From: Merdimmobilis hominis
GTDB taxonomy: Bacteria; Bacillota; Clostridia; Oscillospirales; Ruminococcaceae
Direction of reading: 5' to 3'
Assembly: GCF_900104615.1 (NCBI RefSeq)
Contig: NZ_LT629939.1
Location: 1,883,071-1,947,070 of the forward strand
Length of the DNA stretch: 64,000 nucleotides
Each line of letters opens with the position of its first letter. The stretch's first letter is position 1. A program made the position numbers and the translations under genes. A model generated the notes under the pieces. It worked only from the letters and a program-made list of their open reading frames with translations. It did no database searches and had not been told where the DNA came from. Below, piece after piece: positions 24,490 through 33,678 of this stretch.

Positions 24490-25689
24490 ATGGAGAAAAG
24501 CAACTACGGTTTCGGGACCCGCGCCATCCACGCCGGGAACAAAAAGGACACCGTCAATGGAGCACTGACCACCCCTATTTACCAAACTTCGACCTTCGTG
24601 TTCGACAGCTGTGAGCAGGGTGCCGCCCGCTTTGCCGGAGAGGAGCGCGGGTATATTTACTCCCGGTTGGGCAACCCCACCTCTACCATTTTGGAGGAGA
24701 AGATTGCCGCTTTGGAAAACGGGGAAGCCGCCGCGGTCACCAGTTCCGGCATGGGGGCCATCACCTCGGCCATCTGGACCATCTGCAAGGCGGGGGATCA
24801 CATCATCTCCGACGGCACGCTGTATGGCTGCACCTATGCATACCTGTCCCACGGCATCTCCCGCTATGGCGTGGATGTCAGCTTTGTGGACACCAGCAGC
24901 TTGGAGGAGATCGAGGCCGCCCTGCGCCCTAACACCACTGTGGTGTACCTGGAAACCCCGGCCAACCCCAACCTGAAAATCACCGACATCAAGGCGGTCA
25001 GCGACCTGGTACACGCTTACAATCCAGAAATCAAGGTGATTTGTGACAACACCTTTGCCACCCCTTATCTCCAGCGTCCCCTGGAACTGGGAGCGGATGT
25101 GGTGGTCCACTCCCTCACCAAGTACATGAATGGACATGGAGATGTCATCGCTGGCGCTGTGGTGGGAAAAGCCGATTACATATCCCAGGTCAAGCTGTTC
25201 GGCATCAAGGATATGACCGGCTCGGTCATCGGTCCCTTTGAGTCGTTTTTGATCCTCCGCGGCATGAAGACATTGGAGGTGCGGATGGATCGCCACTGCG
25301 ATTCTGCAAAGAAGATCGTGGAGTTCCTCAAAGGCCACCCCGCGGTGGAGGCCATCAACTTCCCCGGCTTGCCGGAGCACCCCGGCCACGAGGTCGCTAA
25401 GAAGCAGATGTCCCGCCCCGGTGCCATGATCTCCTTTGAGGTCAAGGGCGGCCGTGCCAACGGAGCGAAACTCCTCAACAGTTTGAAGCTGTGCACTTTG
25501 GCAGTCAGCTTGGGTGACGCAGAAACCCTCATCGAGCACCCTGCATCCATGACCCATTCCCCCTATAGTGCAGAGGAGCTTAAAGCAGTGGGCATCTCTG
25601 AGGGATTGGTGCGGTTGTCGGTGGGCTTGGAAAACCCAGAGGATATCATCGCAGATTTAAAGGCGGGCTTGGATGCTCTGACTTGGTAA
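24490..25689 (+). CDS. mgl: Methionine gamma-lyase (Cys/Met metabolism PLP enzyme)
   Basis: A 399-residue PLP enzyme of the trans-sulfuration family. The PLP lysine is in HSLTKYMNGHGD. The active-site Tyr and Cys appear in GTLYGCTYAYLSHGI; the Cys at this place is typical of methionine gamma-lyases rather than cystathionine enzymes. Likely products are methanethiol, 2-oxobutanoate and ammonia. Start ATG with AAGGAGG 8 nt upstream. A divergent LysR gene and a downstream terminator make it a single-gene regulon. Cystathionine gamma-synthase remains possible. Confidence 0.8.
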   Translation: MEKSNYGFGTRAIHAGNKKDTVNGALTTPIYQTSTFVFDSCEQGAARFAGEERGYIYSRLGNPTSTILEEKIAALENGEAAAVTSSGMGAITSAIWTICKAGDHIISDGTLYGCTYAYLSHGISRYGVDVSFVDTSSLEEIEAALRPNTTVVYLETPANPNLKITDIKAVSDLVHAYNPEIKVICDNTFATPYLQRPLELGADVVVHSLTKYMNGHGDVIAGAVVGKADYISQVKLFGIKDMTGSVIGPFESFLILRGMKTLEVRMDRHCDSAKKIVEFLKGHPAVEAINFPGLPEHPGHEVAKKQMSRPGAMISFEVKGGRANGAKLLNSLKLCTLAVSLGDAETLIEHPASMTHSPYSAEELKAVGISEGLVRLSVGLENPEDIIADLKAGLDALTW

Positions 25690-25710
25690 CAATTAAAAAT
25701 AGCGCAAAAG

Positions 25711-25737
25711 GGCGGAGAGAAACCTCTCCGCCTTTTT
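25711..25737 (+). terminator. Terminator after the methionine gamma-lyase gene
   Basis: GGCGGAGAG, AAAC, CTCTCCGCC, then TTTTT. Confidence 0.9.
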
Positions 25738-25775
25738 AAGTGCAAATATGGAATGGCAGTGCCAAATGGGCTAGG

Positions 25776-28700
25776 TCAGCTGATCCAGCGGTGGAGCGCC
25801 CCCAACAGGCGGTCCATTTCTAAGGGTTTGGCCACATGTTCGTTCATACCGGCCTGCCGGGCGCGGTAGGCGTCGTCGGCAAAGGCGTTGGCAGTCAGGG
25901 CGATGATGGGGATAGTGGCTGCGTCAGGCCTTTGTCCGGTTTCCGCCAGACGGCGGATGGCTGTGGCAGCTTCATAGCCGTTCATCACCGGCATCTGGAT
26001 GTCCATTAAAATCAAAGCGAAGGTCCCTGGCGGGTTGGAGGAAAAGAGATCCACCGCCTGCTGGCCATCGGTGGCGTTGACGGTGTCCAAGCCGGCCATG
26101 CCTAATAGCTCCTGGGCGATTTCCCGGTTGAGGTCGTTGTCCTCCACCAAAAGGAGCTTTGTCCCCACTGGGAAGGGGGGAAGTTCCACCGCTGGATCGG
26201 TGCTGGCTGGTTCGGATGCCCCTTGCTGGGCTAGTTTTAAGAAGATAGTTACCACAAACCGGGTGCCTTCGCCCAGTTTGCTTTCCACCCGGATGGTACC
26301 GTTCATCATCTGCACCAGGTTGTGGGTGATGGCAAGGCCGAGGCCGGTGCCCTGGACTGCATTCACCCGGGGGTCTTCCGCCCGTTCAAAGGGGGTGAAC
26401 ACCTTGCCGAGGAACTCTTGGGACATGCCGATCCCATCGTCCTCCACCAGGAATTCAAAGCAGCCGACCCCGCTCTTACCGGAGAGCTTTTCTTCCACTT
26501 TCAAGGAGATGTGACCGCCTTCACCGGTGTATTTTACCGCGTTGGACAGCAGGTTGAGGAGGATTTGCTGCACTCGGGTGGGATCCCCGCGGACGGCATC
26601 GCTTTGTACGGAGATAGCCAGGGAGAGCTGCTGGCCTTTGCCCTCGGCGTCAGGGCGGATCATCTGCACAGCGGCGGTCAGACAGTCGCTGAGGCGGAAG
26701 GCACTTTCATTGAGGCCGATGTTGCCAGATTCAATTTTAGACATGTCCAGTACCTCGTTGATCAGCCCCAGGAGGAGGTTGCCGGAGGAGCGGATTTTTT
26801 CCAGGCAGTCCGCCAGCCTGTCCCGGTCGTCCAGCTGGTGCTCCGCAATGGCGGCCATGCCTAGGATGGCATTCATAGGGGTGCGGATATCGTGGCTCAT
26901 TTTGGAAAGGAAGTCCGACTTGGCCAAGTTGGCCCGGCGGGCCCCTTCATAGGCTTCTTCCAACGCCTGTTTGGCGGCTTTTTCCTCGGCTTGGCGCTCC
27001 AATTCCCGTTGCTTCTCCTCGCTGACATTGCGCAGGGTGACGATGGCGTTTTTTTCCTGTGCGTTGTCCATAGAAACTGGGTGGATTTCCAGACGAAGCC
27101 AAGGTGCCCCCCACTGCTGGAAGGGCCCTGACGGAATTCCACTTCGGTGTGCCCGCTGATCTCAGAGAATCGGGAGAGCAGTCGTCCCCGGTCACAAAGC
27201 TGGGCGACCCGCGGGCGGTCCTGCTCTTCGGCTAGGGCGAGCAAACGCTGGAATAACCCCCCGGAGAAGCTGCCAATGCGGGGGAAGGGGAGGCCCTCCC
27301 GGGCTTGGGACAGACGCACAGCGTAGTATTGGTCCTCCAGTTAGGTTTACATAGAAAATGCTGAGGTAAACGCCGCTGATGGCCTGGAGCGCCGATTGGT
27401 TCATATGCAGGCGGGTGCTGTTTTCCAGCAGGGTTTCCTTCATGGCATGGATGTTGCGGATGGTTCCCACCACCCGGGTGAGGCGGCCGCTGTGGTAGAT
27501 GGGCCGGCTGCTGATCCGGTGCCACTGATAGTAGCCGGGGGCGCTGTCTGGCGTGACTACCCGCATTTCAAAGGATTCCCCACAGCCGTTGCAGATATTG
27601 TCCATGGCGGCGGGGGCATCTTCTGGGTGGATAAAGGATTTGTCGGAAAGAAGCTTGGAATACCCGGAGAGCTCCCGGCGCTTCACCCCTTGTCTGGGGC
27701 GAGGTTCATAACTGATGAAGGTATCGGAATCGGTCAGGTATTCAAACATGATGTCGGCGCTGGACTCCATGGCCACCCGGTACATCTCCTGTTCCTGGTT
27801 CAGCTGCTGTTGTAGGATTTTGCGCTGGGTGATGTCGATCAGTGTCCGCTGGATGATGGAATCCCCGTCTTCGGTAGATCCGACCACCATATTGGTGCCC
27901 TCCAGCCAGTGGAGCGAGCCGTCGCCCCACCGGACACGGTATTCCCGGTCCTGCCTGTCCCCGACCCGGTGCAGCTGAAAATAGGTCTGCCGCAGCATCT
28001 CCTGGTCCTCTTCTAGAACAGAACCCAGTAAACCGCCATGCCAATCCCGCAGGCCCTCCTCCATGCTCTTATACCCCAAAAGGGAGAGGGCCGCCTGATT
28101 GAGGGAGATCAGTTCAAACTCTCCGCCGGCACGGCGGATGAACCGGATAATCCCGCAGGGGACGGTGTCGTAGATGCTGGTCAAGAGCTGGGATTGTTCC
28201 CGGATGCGCTGTGAATCCTCCTCCGACTGGGTCACATCCAGGTATAGGCTGTTGACCATCCAATGGCCCTCTGCATCTTGGGCTTTTTTGCCGCTGTCTA
28301 TGATCCATTTTAAAGAACCGTCCTTGCAGCGCACCCGGTACCGGGTGGAGTAGGAGAGGCCGCCGTCCCGGAAGGCTTCGGCGCAATCAGCGAGGGCGCG
28401 CTTCAGATCAGGGGGATAGACGGCGCCCACGGCAGTGCCGCCGGTAACGGTCAAAAATTCCTCCACTGTGTAGCCGAACAGGGCAGCCGCCTCTTTGCTG
28501 ACAAAAGCATAGGAATAGGCGTCATCGTCATTGCTGATTTTCAGCCCCCCTGCAATGGAGGACATGACAACCTCCAACTGCCGATTCTGCTGGAGAGCCT
28601 GCTGTTCCAATTCCGTCAGGCGTTCCTGGACAAAATGGTAGGACTGCCTGCCTGTTTTTTCGGGGAAAAGCTCGTCCCCCACCAGCTCCTGATAGGGGTT

Positions 28701-29099
28701 GGAACAGTGGATGTGGACGCATCGGAACTCCTCTTCCATCCGCTGATAAACAAAGGTCACCCGCTGGTGCACCTTTATAAACATTTTGGTTTCGGGGTTG
28801 GTGGCAATCCACATCCGGCCGGTGACTATATACAGCCCGGGAACCGGTTCCAAAGCGTCATACTCTTCATCCCAAATCCGGCAGGGGGGAATATTCCCGG
28901 TGAGCTTTTGGAAGAAGGCATCCACCGAATCCTGACCGGTGATGTATTGCTCTTCTCCGGTGCCAAGCCAGGAGAACTGCGGCGCTAAAAAAGCGGTGAT
29001 GCCTTTGGAATTGCCATCGCAGTAATGCATATGCATCAGACGGCTGGTGAGGGCTTTGGCTTCCTCCAATTGTGGATTGTCGGTCGACGGTGTGTTCAA
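25776..29099 (-). pseudogene. PAS-rich hybrid sensor histidine kinase, twice frameshifted
   Basis: Taken together this is a ~1108-codon hybrid kinase. In order it has a SnoaL-like domain (~1-140), several PAS/PAC domains (~150-560), HisKA (KSDFLSKMSHDIRTPMNAIL), HATPase_c (GTGLGLAITHNLV) and a receiver domain (LLLVEDNDLN, LILMDIQMPVMNGYEA, LTANAF). It has no transmembrane helix. One frame break is at ~27337-27345: the upstream frame reads FYVNLTGGP while VRLSQAREGLP is in another frame. A second is at ~27105-27120 near a G6 run, before LRLEIHPVSMDN. Both halves remain well preserved, so the lesion is recent, a sequencing error, or the distal part (ATG at 27071) is made separately. Confidence 0.8.
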
Positions 29100-29366
29100 T
29101 TTTGTCCCCAGCCTTTCTTGTGTAGCCTTAGAATCCCTATGGTTTTATGATATCCGATTGTGTTTTCACCGTCAAGGAAAAGGCCTTTTTACAGAGGATC
29201 CGGTTGTTGTACGCAAAAAGGAATAGTGGGGTCACTTTAGATTTCTTGGGACGCAGGCGCAAATTTGGGCCAAAGCAAAGGCCCGGAGCGCGAAATGGCT
29301 CCAGGCTTTACCATAAATACAAAGGACGGTTAAAATCGATATTTTCAGCGCGGGAACCAAAATAAA

Positions 29367-29390
29367 GCGCACCCACAAAAGTGAGTGCGC
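29367..29390 (-). terminator. Hairpin in gene-free gap
   Basis: GCGCACTCAC, TTTT, GTGGGTGCGC, then TTTATTTT on the minus strand. It is a backup terminator in the 29100-29460 gap, where no gene is visible. Confidence 0.5.
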
Positions 29391-29463
29391 GATCTGTCTG
29401 CGGTGACTCGCCGCTGGGAAGCGCTGACAAAATAGATACCTGCTATAAGCGCAAGCGGCAAGG

Positions 29464-29510
29464 CAAAAGAAAAAGCTGAACCTGGAACGCGGATTGCGTC
29501 CAGGCTCAGC
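29464..29510 (-). terminator. Terminator of tRNA-Leu
   Basis: A 15-bp stem (GCTGAGCCTGGACGC with its near-complement) is followed on the minus strand by TTTTTCTTTT, one base after the tRNA 3' end. Confidence 0.8.
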
Positions 29511-29511
29511 C

Positions 29512-29598
29512 TGGTGCCGCTGGCGGGACTTGAACCCGCACACTGTTGCCAGCCAGGGATTTTAAGTCCCTTGTGTCTGCCGATTCCACCACAGCGGC
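29512..29598 (-). tRNA. tRNA-Leu (anticodon TAA)
   Basis: 87 nt including an encoded CCA. The acceptor stem GCCGCTG pairs with CAGCGGC. The anticodon arm reads GGGACTTAAAATCCC. A long variable arm of the class II type and a T arm GCGGGTTCAAGTCCCGC are present. Confidence 0.95.
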
Positions 29599-29654
29599 CA
29601 ATTTATTACTCAAATATCATACAATATTTGGGTGATGAAGTCAAGGCAAAAGAA

Positions 29655-29680
29655 AAAGGAGGCGGATTTCCGCCTCCTTT
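29655..29680 (-). terminator. Terminator of the first transporter pair
   Basis: AAAGGAGGCGG and CCGCCTCCTTT flank a short loop, followed on the minus strand by TTTTTCTTTT. Confidence 0.8.
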
Positions 29681-29692
29681 GCATAACACCAG

Positions 29693-30175
29693 CTAGATAG
29701 CGCCTGTCGTCATCAAAATAACCTGTGCGAAGATCACCGAACCAAAGAAAATGGCAAAGAAGGAGACACAGGCGGTCACAACAATGCCCACGCCTTGTTT
29801 TACAAATTCATCCAAATCCTTGCCGATAGAAATACCTGCGTAGGCGAGAATGGGGGTGCACAGAGAGAGCAGATTCATTTTATTCAGTTCTGCCACATAG
29901 TATTCCGCAATGGGGGAGAAACCGGGAATACTGATCAAAATAGAAAGCAGGCTGATATAAATAATAGTGGGAAGTTTTACTTTGATGGTTTTGCGGGCCA
30001 GGTCATCCACCAAGCATCCGGCCACAACCACCAGGAACATCATGATCAATCCAGGAGCGGCTTCCAAAGGAGTGATGGGACGGCCTGTTTTGGACGAGGA
30101 AATATAGTTGCCGATGGAGGCGAATACCGCACTGAGGAACAGGACTTTGATTCGAGTAATCCAAGTTTCAGACAT
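29693..30175 (-). CDS. Small membrane subunit, pair 1
   Basis: A 160-residue hydrophobic protein with four to five predicted helices and a conserved loop LCTPILAYAGISIGKDLDEF. It is 14 nt downstream of the DUF3100-like gene 30190-30999 and ends before a terminator. A close paralog (31538-32032) sits in the same order behind the second DUF3100-like gene, so the two proteins are likely obligate partners. Two-subunit carriers such as MadL/MadM have a similar size split, but I see no decisive homology. Function unknown; probably transport of the substrate handled by the neighbouring amidohydrolases (inference). Confidence 0.65.
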   Translation of the reverse strand: MSETWITRIKVLFLSAVFASIGNYISSSKTGRPITPLEAAPGLIMMFLVVVAGCLVDDLARKTIKVKLPTIIYISLLSILISIPGFSPIAEYYVAELNKMNLLSLCTPILAYAGISIGKDLDEFVKQGVGIVVTACVSFFAIFFGSVIFAQVILMTTGAI

Positions 30176-30189
30176 AACACAATCCTCCT

Positions 30190-30999
30190 TTATTCTGCTT
30201 TGTTGTTGGCCGAAGCTTTTGCAGGTTTAGGCTCCCGTTTGCAGATCCGATACATAAAGTTAGCCAAAGGCAGGGCCAGGAACAAGGTGACATACATGCC
30301 GGTGACACTGCCAATTACCTGTCCTCCTGCGGTGTACGCCTGAATCTGATCAGCATATTGAGGATATGCTTCTACAATAGCGCCCATACAAGCGGCCATC
30401 ATAGAAGAGGAACCAACTGCTGCACCGATAGCCAAAGAATAAGGATGGAAGAAGCCTAAGCTGCAGAAGAGAGAGGCCATCAGGCCATTGAAGATAGTGC
30501 CCAACAAGGTGCCGGTGATATAACCACCCATAACGCCCTGGCCTTCAGGAGAATCCAGGCCGTACATGTTGCCGATGATGGCGATGGCGTCCTCACGGGA
30601 GGTGGAGAAACCGCACCCCACGGCTTGGCGCCCCATTTTAAAAATTAAAACGCCGACGGGAACTGCCAACAAGGGGACAGCGAGCTTTTTGGTGACCGCA
30701 GTGACCAACAGAGCGGGTCCGGCGGAAAATACCGTCTCCAGATTAGGACCAACAGTAGAAGACATTTTGGCTGTCAAATACATGACCGAAATGGTGATGT
30801 AGGGAACGGCGGTGGTCATCATCTCCATCGTGATCAGTTTCATTTTCGCCAGAATGATACCGATGATCAGAGCATACAACATGGGAAGGAGAGTAAAGCC
30901 AACCGGTCCGAATTTGAATGGCTTGGAGCCGATCAGCTCACTGACCAAGACCATTCCAAAGCAGAAGGCATGAACTTTCCAGTCTTTCAAATACTTCAT
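30190..30999 (-). CDS. DUF3100-like membrane protein, pair 1
   Basis: A 269-residue integral membrane protein with ~8 hydrophobic segments. Characteristic stretches are GPVGFTLLPMLYALIIGI, GRQAVGCGFSTSRED, YGLDSPEGQGVMGGYITGT and GSSSMMAACMGAI, which I associate with the DUF3100 family. I chose the ATG at 30999, before KYLKDWKVHAFCF, because it matches the paralog's start and has AAGGGG upstream. First gene of a two-gene operon with the 160-residue partner. A role as permease is inferred from topology and context. Confidence 0.65.
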   Translation of the reverse strand: MKYLKDWKVHAFCFGMVLVSELIGSKPFKFGPVGFTLLPMLYALIIGIILAKMKLITMEMMTTAVPYITISVMYLTAKMSSTVGPNLETVFSAGPALLVTAVTKKLAVPLLAVPVGVLIFKMGRQAVGCGFSTSREDAIAIIGNMYGLDSPEGQGVMGGYITGTLLGTIFNGLMASLFCSLGFFHPYSLAIGAAVGSSSMMAACMGAIVEAYPQYADQIQAYTAGGQVIGSVTGMYVTLFLALPLANFMYRICKREPKPAKASANNKAE

Positions 31000-31150
31000 A
31001 ATGCAACCCCTTTTCTCACACAGTATTTCTCCGGGCAAACGGTGCCCAGATAGAAACAATTGGTACGATTAGACGGATACGCTTGGCTGGTTCATCGTGG
31101 GTAGGTTGGGCGCCTGTCTTTGGGTTTTCCAGTAGCTACTCTGTATCTTT

Positions 31151-31179
31151 ATAGTATCATAAGCACTATATATTTTCAA
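31151..31179 (-). promoter_or_regulatory. Promoter of transporter pair 1
   Basis: On the minus strand TTGAAA (31179-31174), 17 nt, TACTAT (31156-31151). The rest of the 31000-31486 gap shows no gene. Confidence 0.65.
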
Positions 31180-31486
31180 TGAAATATTTATGATTTGTTA
31201 ATATTTTTTATGAAATAAAACAAAGGATTCTTAATATTCTTTCGTAGGCGGACAATTCGTACAAAAATGTGGCAAAGTTACAGGCAGCCTTACTATATCG
31301 AAGGACAGAATGATACAATTTTTATCATATTTCCTGTGATAGAGTGAGAAAAAGCGGGTTGGGCAAGATGACAGGGAGAAAGGCTGGAAAAATAGCATGT
31401 GCCCTGGCGAGAGGAGGAGCTTCACAGCCTGTGGGGGAAATACAGACCAACCAGAAGGATGGGGATCTTAGATGGAACAGGGGTAT

Positions 31487-31520
31487 AAAAAAAGCGGCTG
31501 CAATTGCAGCCGCTTTTTTT
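31487..31520. terminator. Symmetric terminator of transporter pair 2
   Basis: A perfect palindrome with A7 and T7 tails, AGCGGCTGCAATTGCAGCCGCT in its centre read in two arms. Effective in both directions. Confidence 0.9.
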
Positions 31521-31537
31521 GGAAAAAGAATATTCGG

Positions 31538-32032
31538 TTAGATAACGCCGGTCATCATCAGAACAACCTGTGCGATCAGTGCGGAACCAACATAGGTACC
31601 GATGAAAGCAGCAATAGCAGTGCACATGATACCCAAGCCCTGTTTCTTGAACTCATCCAGGTCTTTACCGATGGAGATACCGGCATAAGCCAGAATGGGG
31701 GTACACAGAGACATCAGGTTCATTTTGTTCAGCTCAGCGCAGAAATACTCAGCGATAGGGGAGAAACCGGGGATGCTGAGCAGCATGGAGATAGCGGAGA
31801 TGTACAGAATGCTGGGCAGGTTGATCTTAAATTTACGCAGGGTGTCATCCAGGATGCAGCCTACAACAACGCAGAACAGCATCATAGCCAGGCCGGGAAC
31901 CGCCTCGAGGGGGGTAACAGGAGCGCCGGTTTTGGAGGAAGAAATATAGTTTGCAATTGCAGCGAAGACACCGCTGAACAGCAGTACCTTACCCCTGGTG
32001 ATCCAGGTTTCCATCATGCTTGTTTTTTCCAT
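31538..32032 (-). CDS. Small membrane subunit, pair 2
   Basis: A 164-residue paralog of the pair-1 small protein, with the same TWITRGKVLLFSGVFAAIANY opening and the LCTPILAYAGISIGKDLDEF loop. Hydrophobic segments are again four to five. It follows the large subunit by 17 nt. Differences are concentrated in the first 25 residues and the C-terminal helix, which may tune partner or substrate choice. Function not known. Confidence 0.65.
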   Translation of the reverse strand: MEKTSMMETWITRGKVLLFSGVFAAIANYISSSKTGAPVTPLEAVPGLAMMLFCVVVGCILDDTLRKFKINLPSILYISAISMLLSIPGFSPIAEYFCAELNKMNLMSLCTPILAYAGISIGKDLDEFKKQGLGIMCTAIAAFIGTYVGSALIAQVVLMMTGVI

Positions 32033-32049
32033 AGTGTATAATCCTCCTC

Positions 32050-32841
32050 TTATTTCGCAGCCTTGGCAGGTTTTTTCTCGTGTTTCAGAACTCTGTACAG
32101 CCAGTTGGTGACAGGGATAGCCACGAACAGGGACATGTACATGCCATCGACGCTGGTCAGCACCTGGCTGGTGGCGGCATAAGCCTCAATCTGGCCGGCC
32201 ATTTCGGGGTGAGCGGCAACAACGGGAGCCAAAGCAGCGGACATCATGGAAGCGGAACCGGTACCAGCAGCCATACCCAGCGCATAGGGGTGGAACAGGC
32301 CAGTCTTGTCCAGCATGCTAGCCATCAGACCGTTGAAGATGGTGCCCAGCAGGGTACCGGTGATGTAAGCGCCCATAACGCCCTGGCCCTCGGGGGAGTC
32401 CAGACCATACAGGTTGCCGACGATGGCGATGGAGCCCTCACGGGAGGTGGAGAAGGAAGCACCAACAGCAGCACGCCCCATTTTGAAGACGCAGACAGCG
32501 ATAGGCAGCGCCAGGAAGATGGTGCCCAGGTTGCCGAACTCCTGCAGGATCAGAGCGGGACCAGCGTTCAGAACAGCTTCCAGGTTGGGGCCGATGGAAG
32601 AGGCCATCTTGGCGGTCAGGTACATTACCGAAATGGTAATGTAGGGAGAAGCGGTGGTCATCATCTCTCTGTCAATCAGTTTGAACTGAGCCAGGATGAT
32701 ACCGATAATCAGAGCGTACAGCATGGGGAACAGGGTGAAGCCAACCGGTCCGAAGTTAAAAGAATGCTTACCGATGAGCTCACTGACGATCACCATGACA
32801 AAGCACAGCGCGTGGACTTTCCAATCCTTGAGATACTTCAT
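32050..32841 (-). CDS. DUF3100-like membrane protein, pair 2
   Basis: A 263-residue paralog of 30190-30999. The motifs YGLDSPEGQGVMGAYITGT and GRAAVGASFSTSREG are kept, while the central helix (ILQEFGNLGTIFLALPIAV) differs. Start ATG at 32841 with a GGGGTT-type site upstream. It heads the operon with its 164-residue partner and is transcribed away from the amidohydrolase cluster, with only an 837-bp gap between the start codons. Confidence 0.65.
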   Translation of the reverse strand: MKYLKDWKVHALCFVMVIVSELIGKHSFNFGPVGFTLFPMLYALIIGIILAQFKLIDREMMTTASPYITISVMYLTAKMASSIGPNLEAVLNAGPALILQEFGNLGTIFLALPIAVCVFKMGRAAVGASFSTSREGSIAIVGNLYGLDSPEGQGVMGAYITGTLLGTIFNGLMASMLDKTGLFHPYALGMAAGTGSASMMSAALAPVVAAHPEMAGQIEAYAATSQVLTSVDGMYMSLFVAIPVTNWLYRVLKHEKKPAKAAK

Positions 32842-32984
32842 GACATAACCCCTTTTTCTTTGTTTTGTTTGAAGGCAGGTCCTGCTCCGCCTTCTCAATA
32901 CTGTGTGTGACCACAAAGAATAGTAGGCCTTCTCAACGATACGAATGAGGAGAAAGCCTAACATTCCTTGGTCTCATGTCTAAG

Positions 32985-33013
32985 ATATTAACACAATGTA
33001 AATACAAATGCAA
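32985..33013 (-). promoter_or_regulatory. Promoter of transporter pair 2
   Basis: On the minus strand TTGCAT (33013-33008), 17 nt, TAATAT (32990-32985). Confidence 0.6.
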
Positions 33014-33454
33014 TCTTTCCGGGGAGTGCGGCAGACGATTTTGATATTCTAAACAGCTTTTTCAAAAAATCCTAACGAATTTGCATAAAAAAAGTGGGGG
33101 AATCCCTGCAAAATAATTGCAACATAAAGACGGTGTATGTGAATATTGATCATGATTGCTAAAGGAATTTGTCTAATTTTCTAAAAAATATAAATTTTTT
33201 TGCATGACGATACTATTTTTGCAGGGAAATTGCCCCTGCCGTGCCATCCATTTCTAACAAATCCCTTGATTCCTGGTTGCTTTTTTTGCCTTGGGAAAGG
33301 TGGATATAGATAGAGCAGCAGCTTGTTATTGATATTTTCGATATTTCTCCCCTGGAGGACAAAACATTCGTTTTTGTCTCTAGCTAAACTCCATAGGAAT
33401 CTTTAAACAAATTGGCTATAATGGTTAAATCATCGGCTGGGCATTCCTTTTTCG

Positions 33455-33483
33455 TTGAAATCGAACCCCCTGTGTGGTATATT
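33455..33483 (+). promoter_or_regulatory. Promoter of the amidohydrolase cluster
   Basis: TTGAAA (33455-33460), 17 nt, TATATT (33478-33483), leaving a ~190-nt leader. A second possible -10, TATAAT at 33417-33422, lacks a good -35. The rest of the AT-rich 33014-33454 stretch contains no gene I can support. Confidence 0.55.
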
Positions 33484-33678
33484 ATAGATAGTCTTTTGGT
33501 TGGAATTGGATTGCAGTTGTGCAGTATTTACAATGCAATTGTACTTTTTTAGCAAGTTTCCCCATGAATCCCGTTGGAATGATCCAGTAGACTGGGCGAT
33601 TGGGAGAAGATACATTATTTTAATGGAGTGGGGGGGCTGCCGCTTTCCGGGGCCCCGCAGAACCAAGGGAGGAATACC

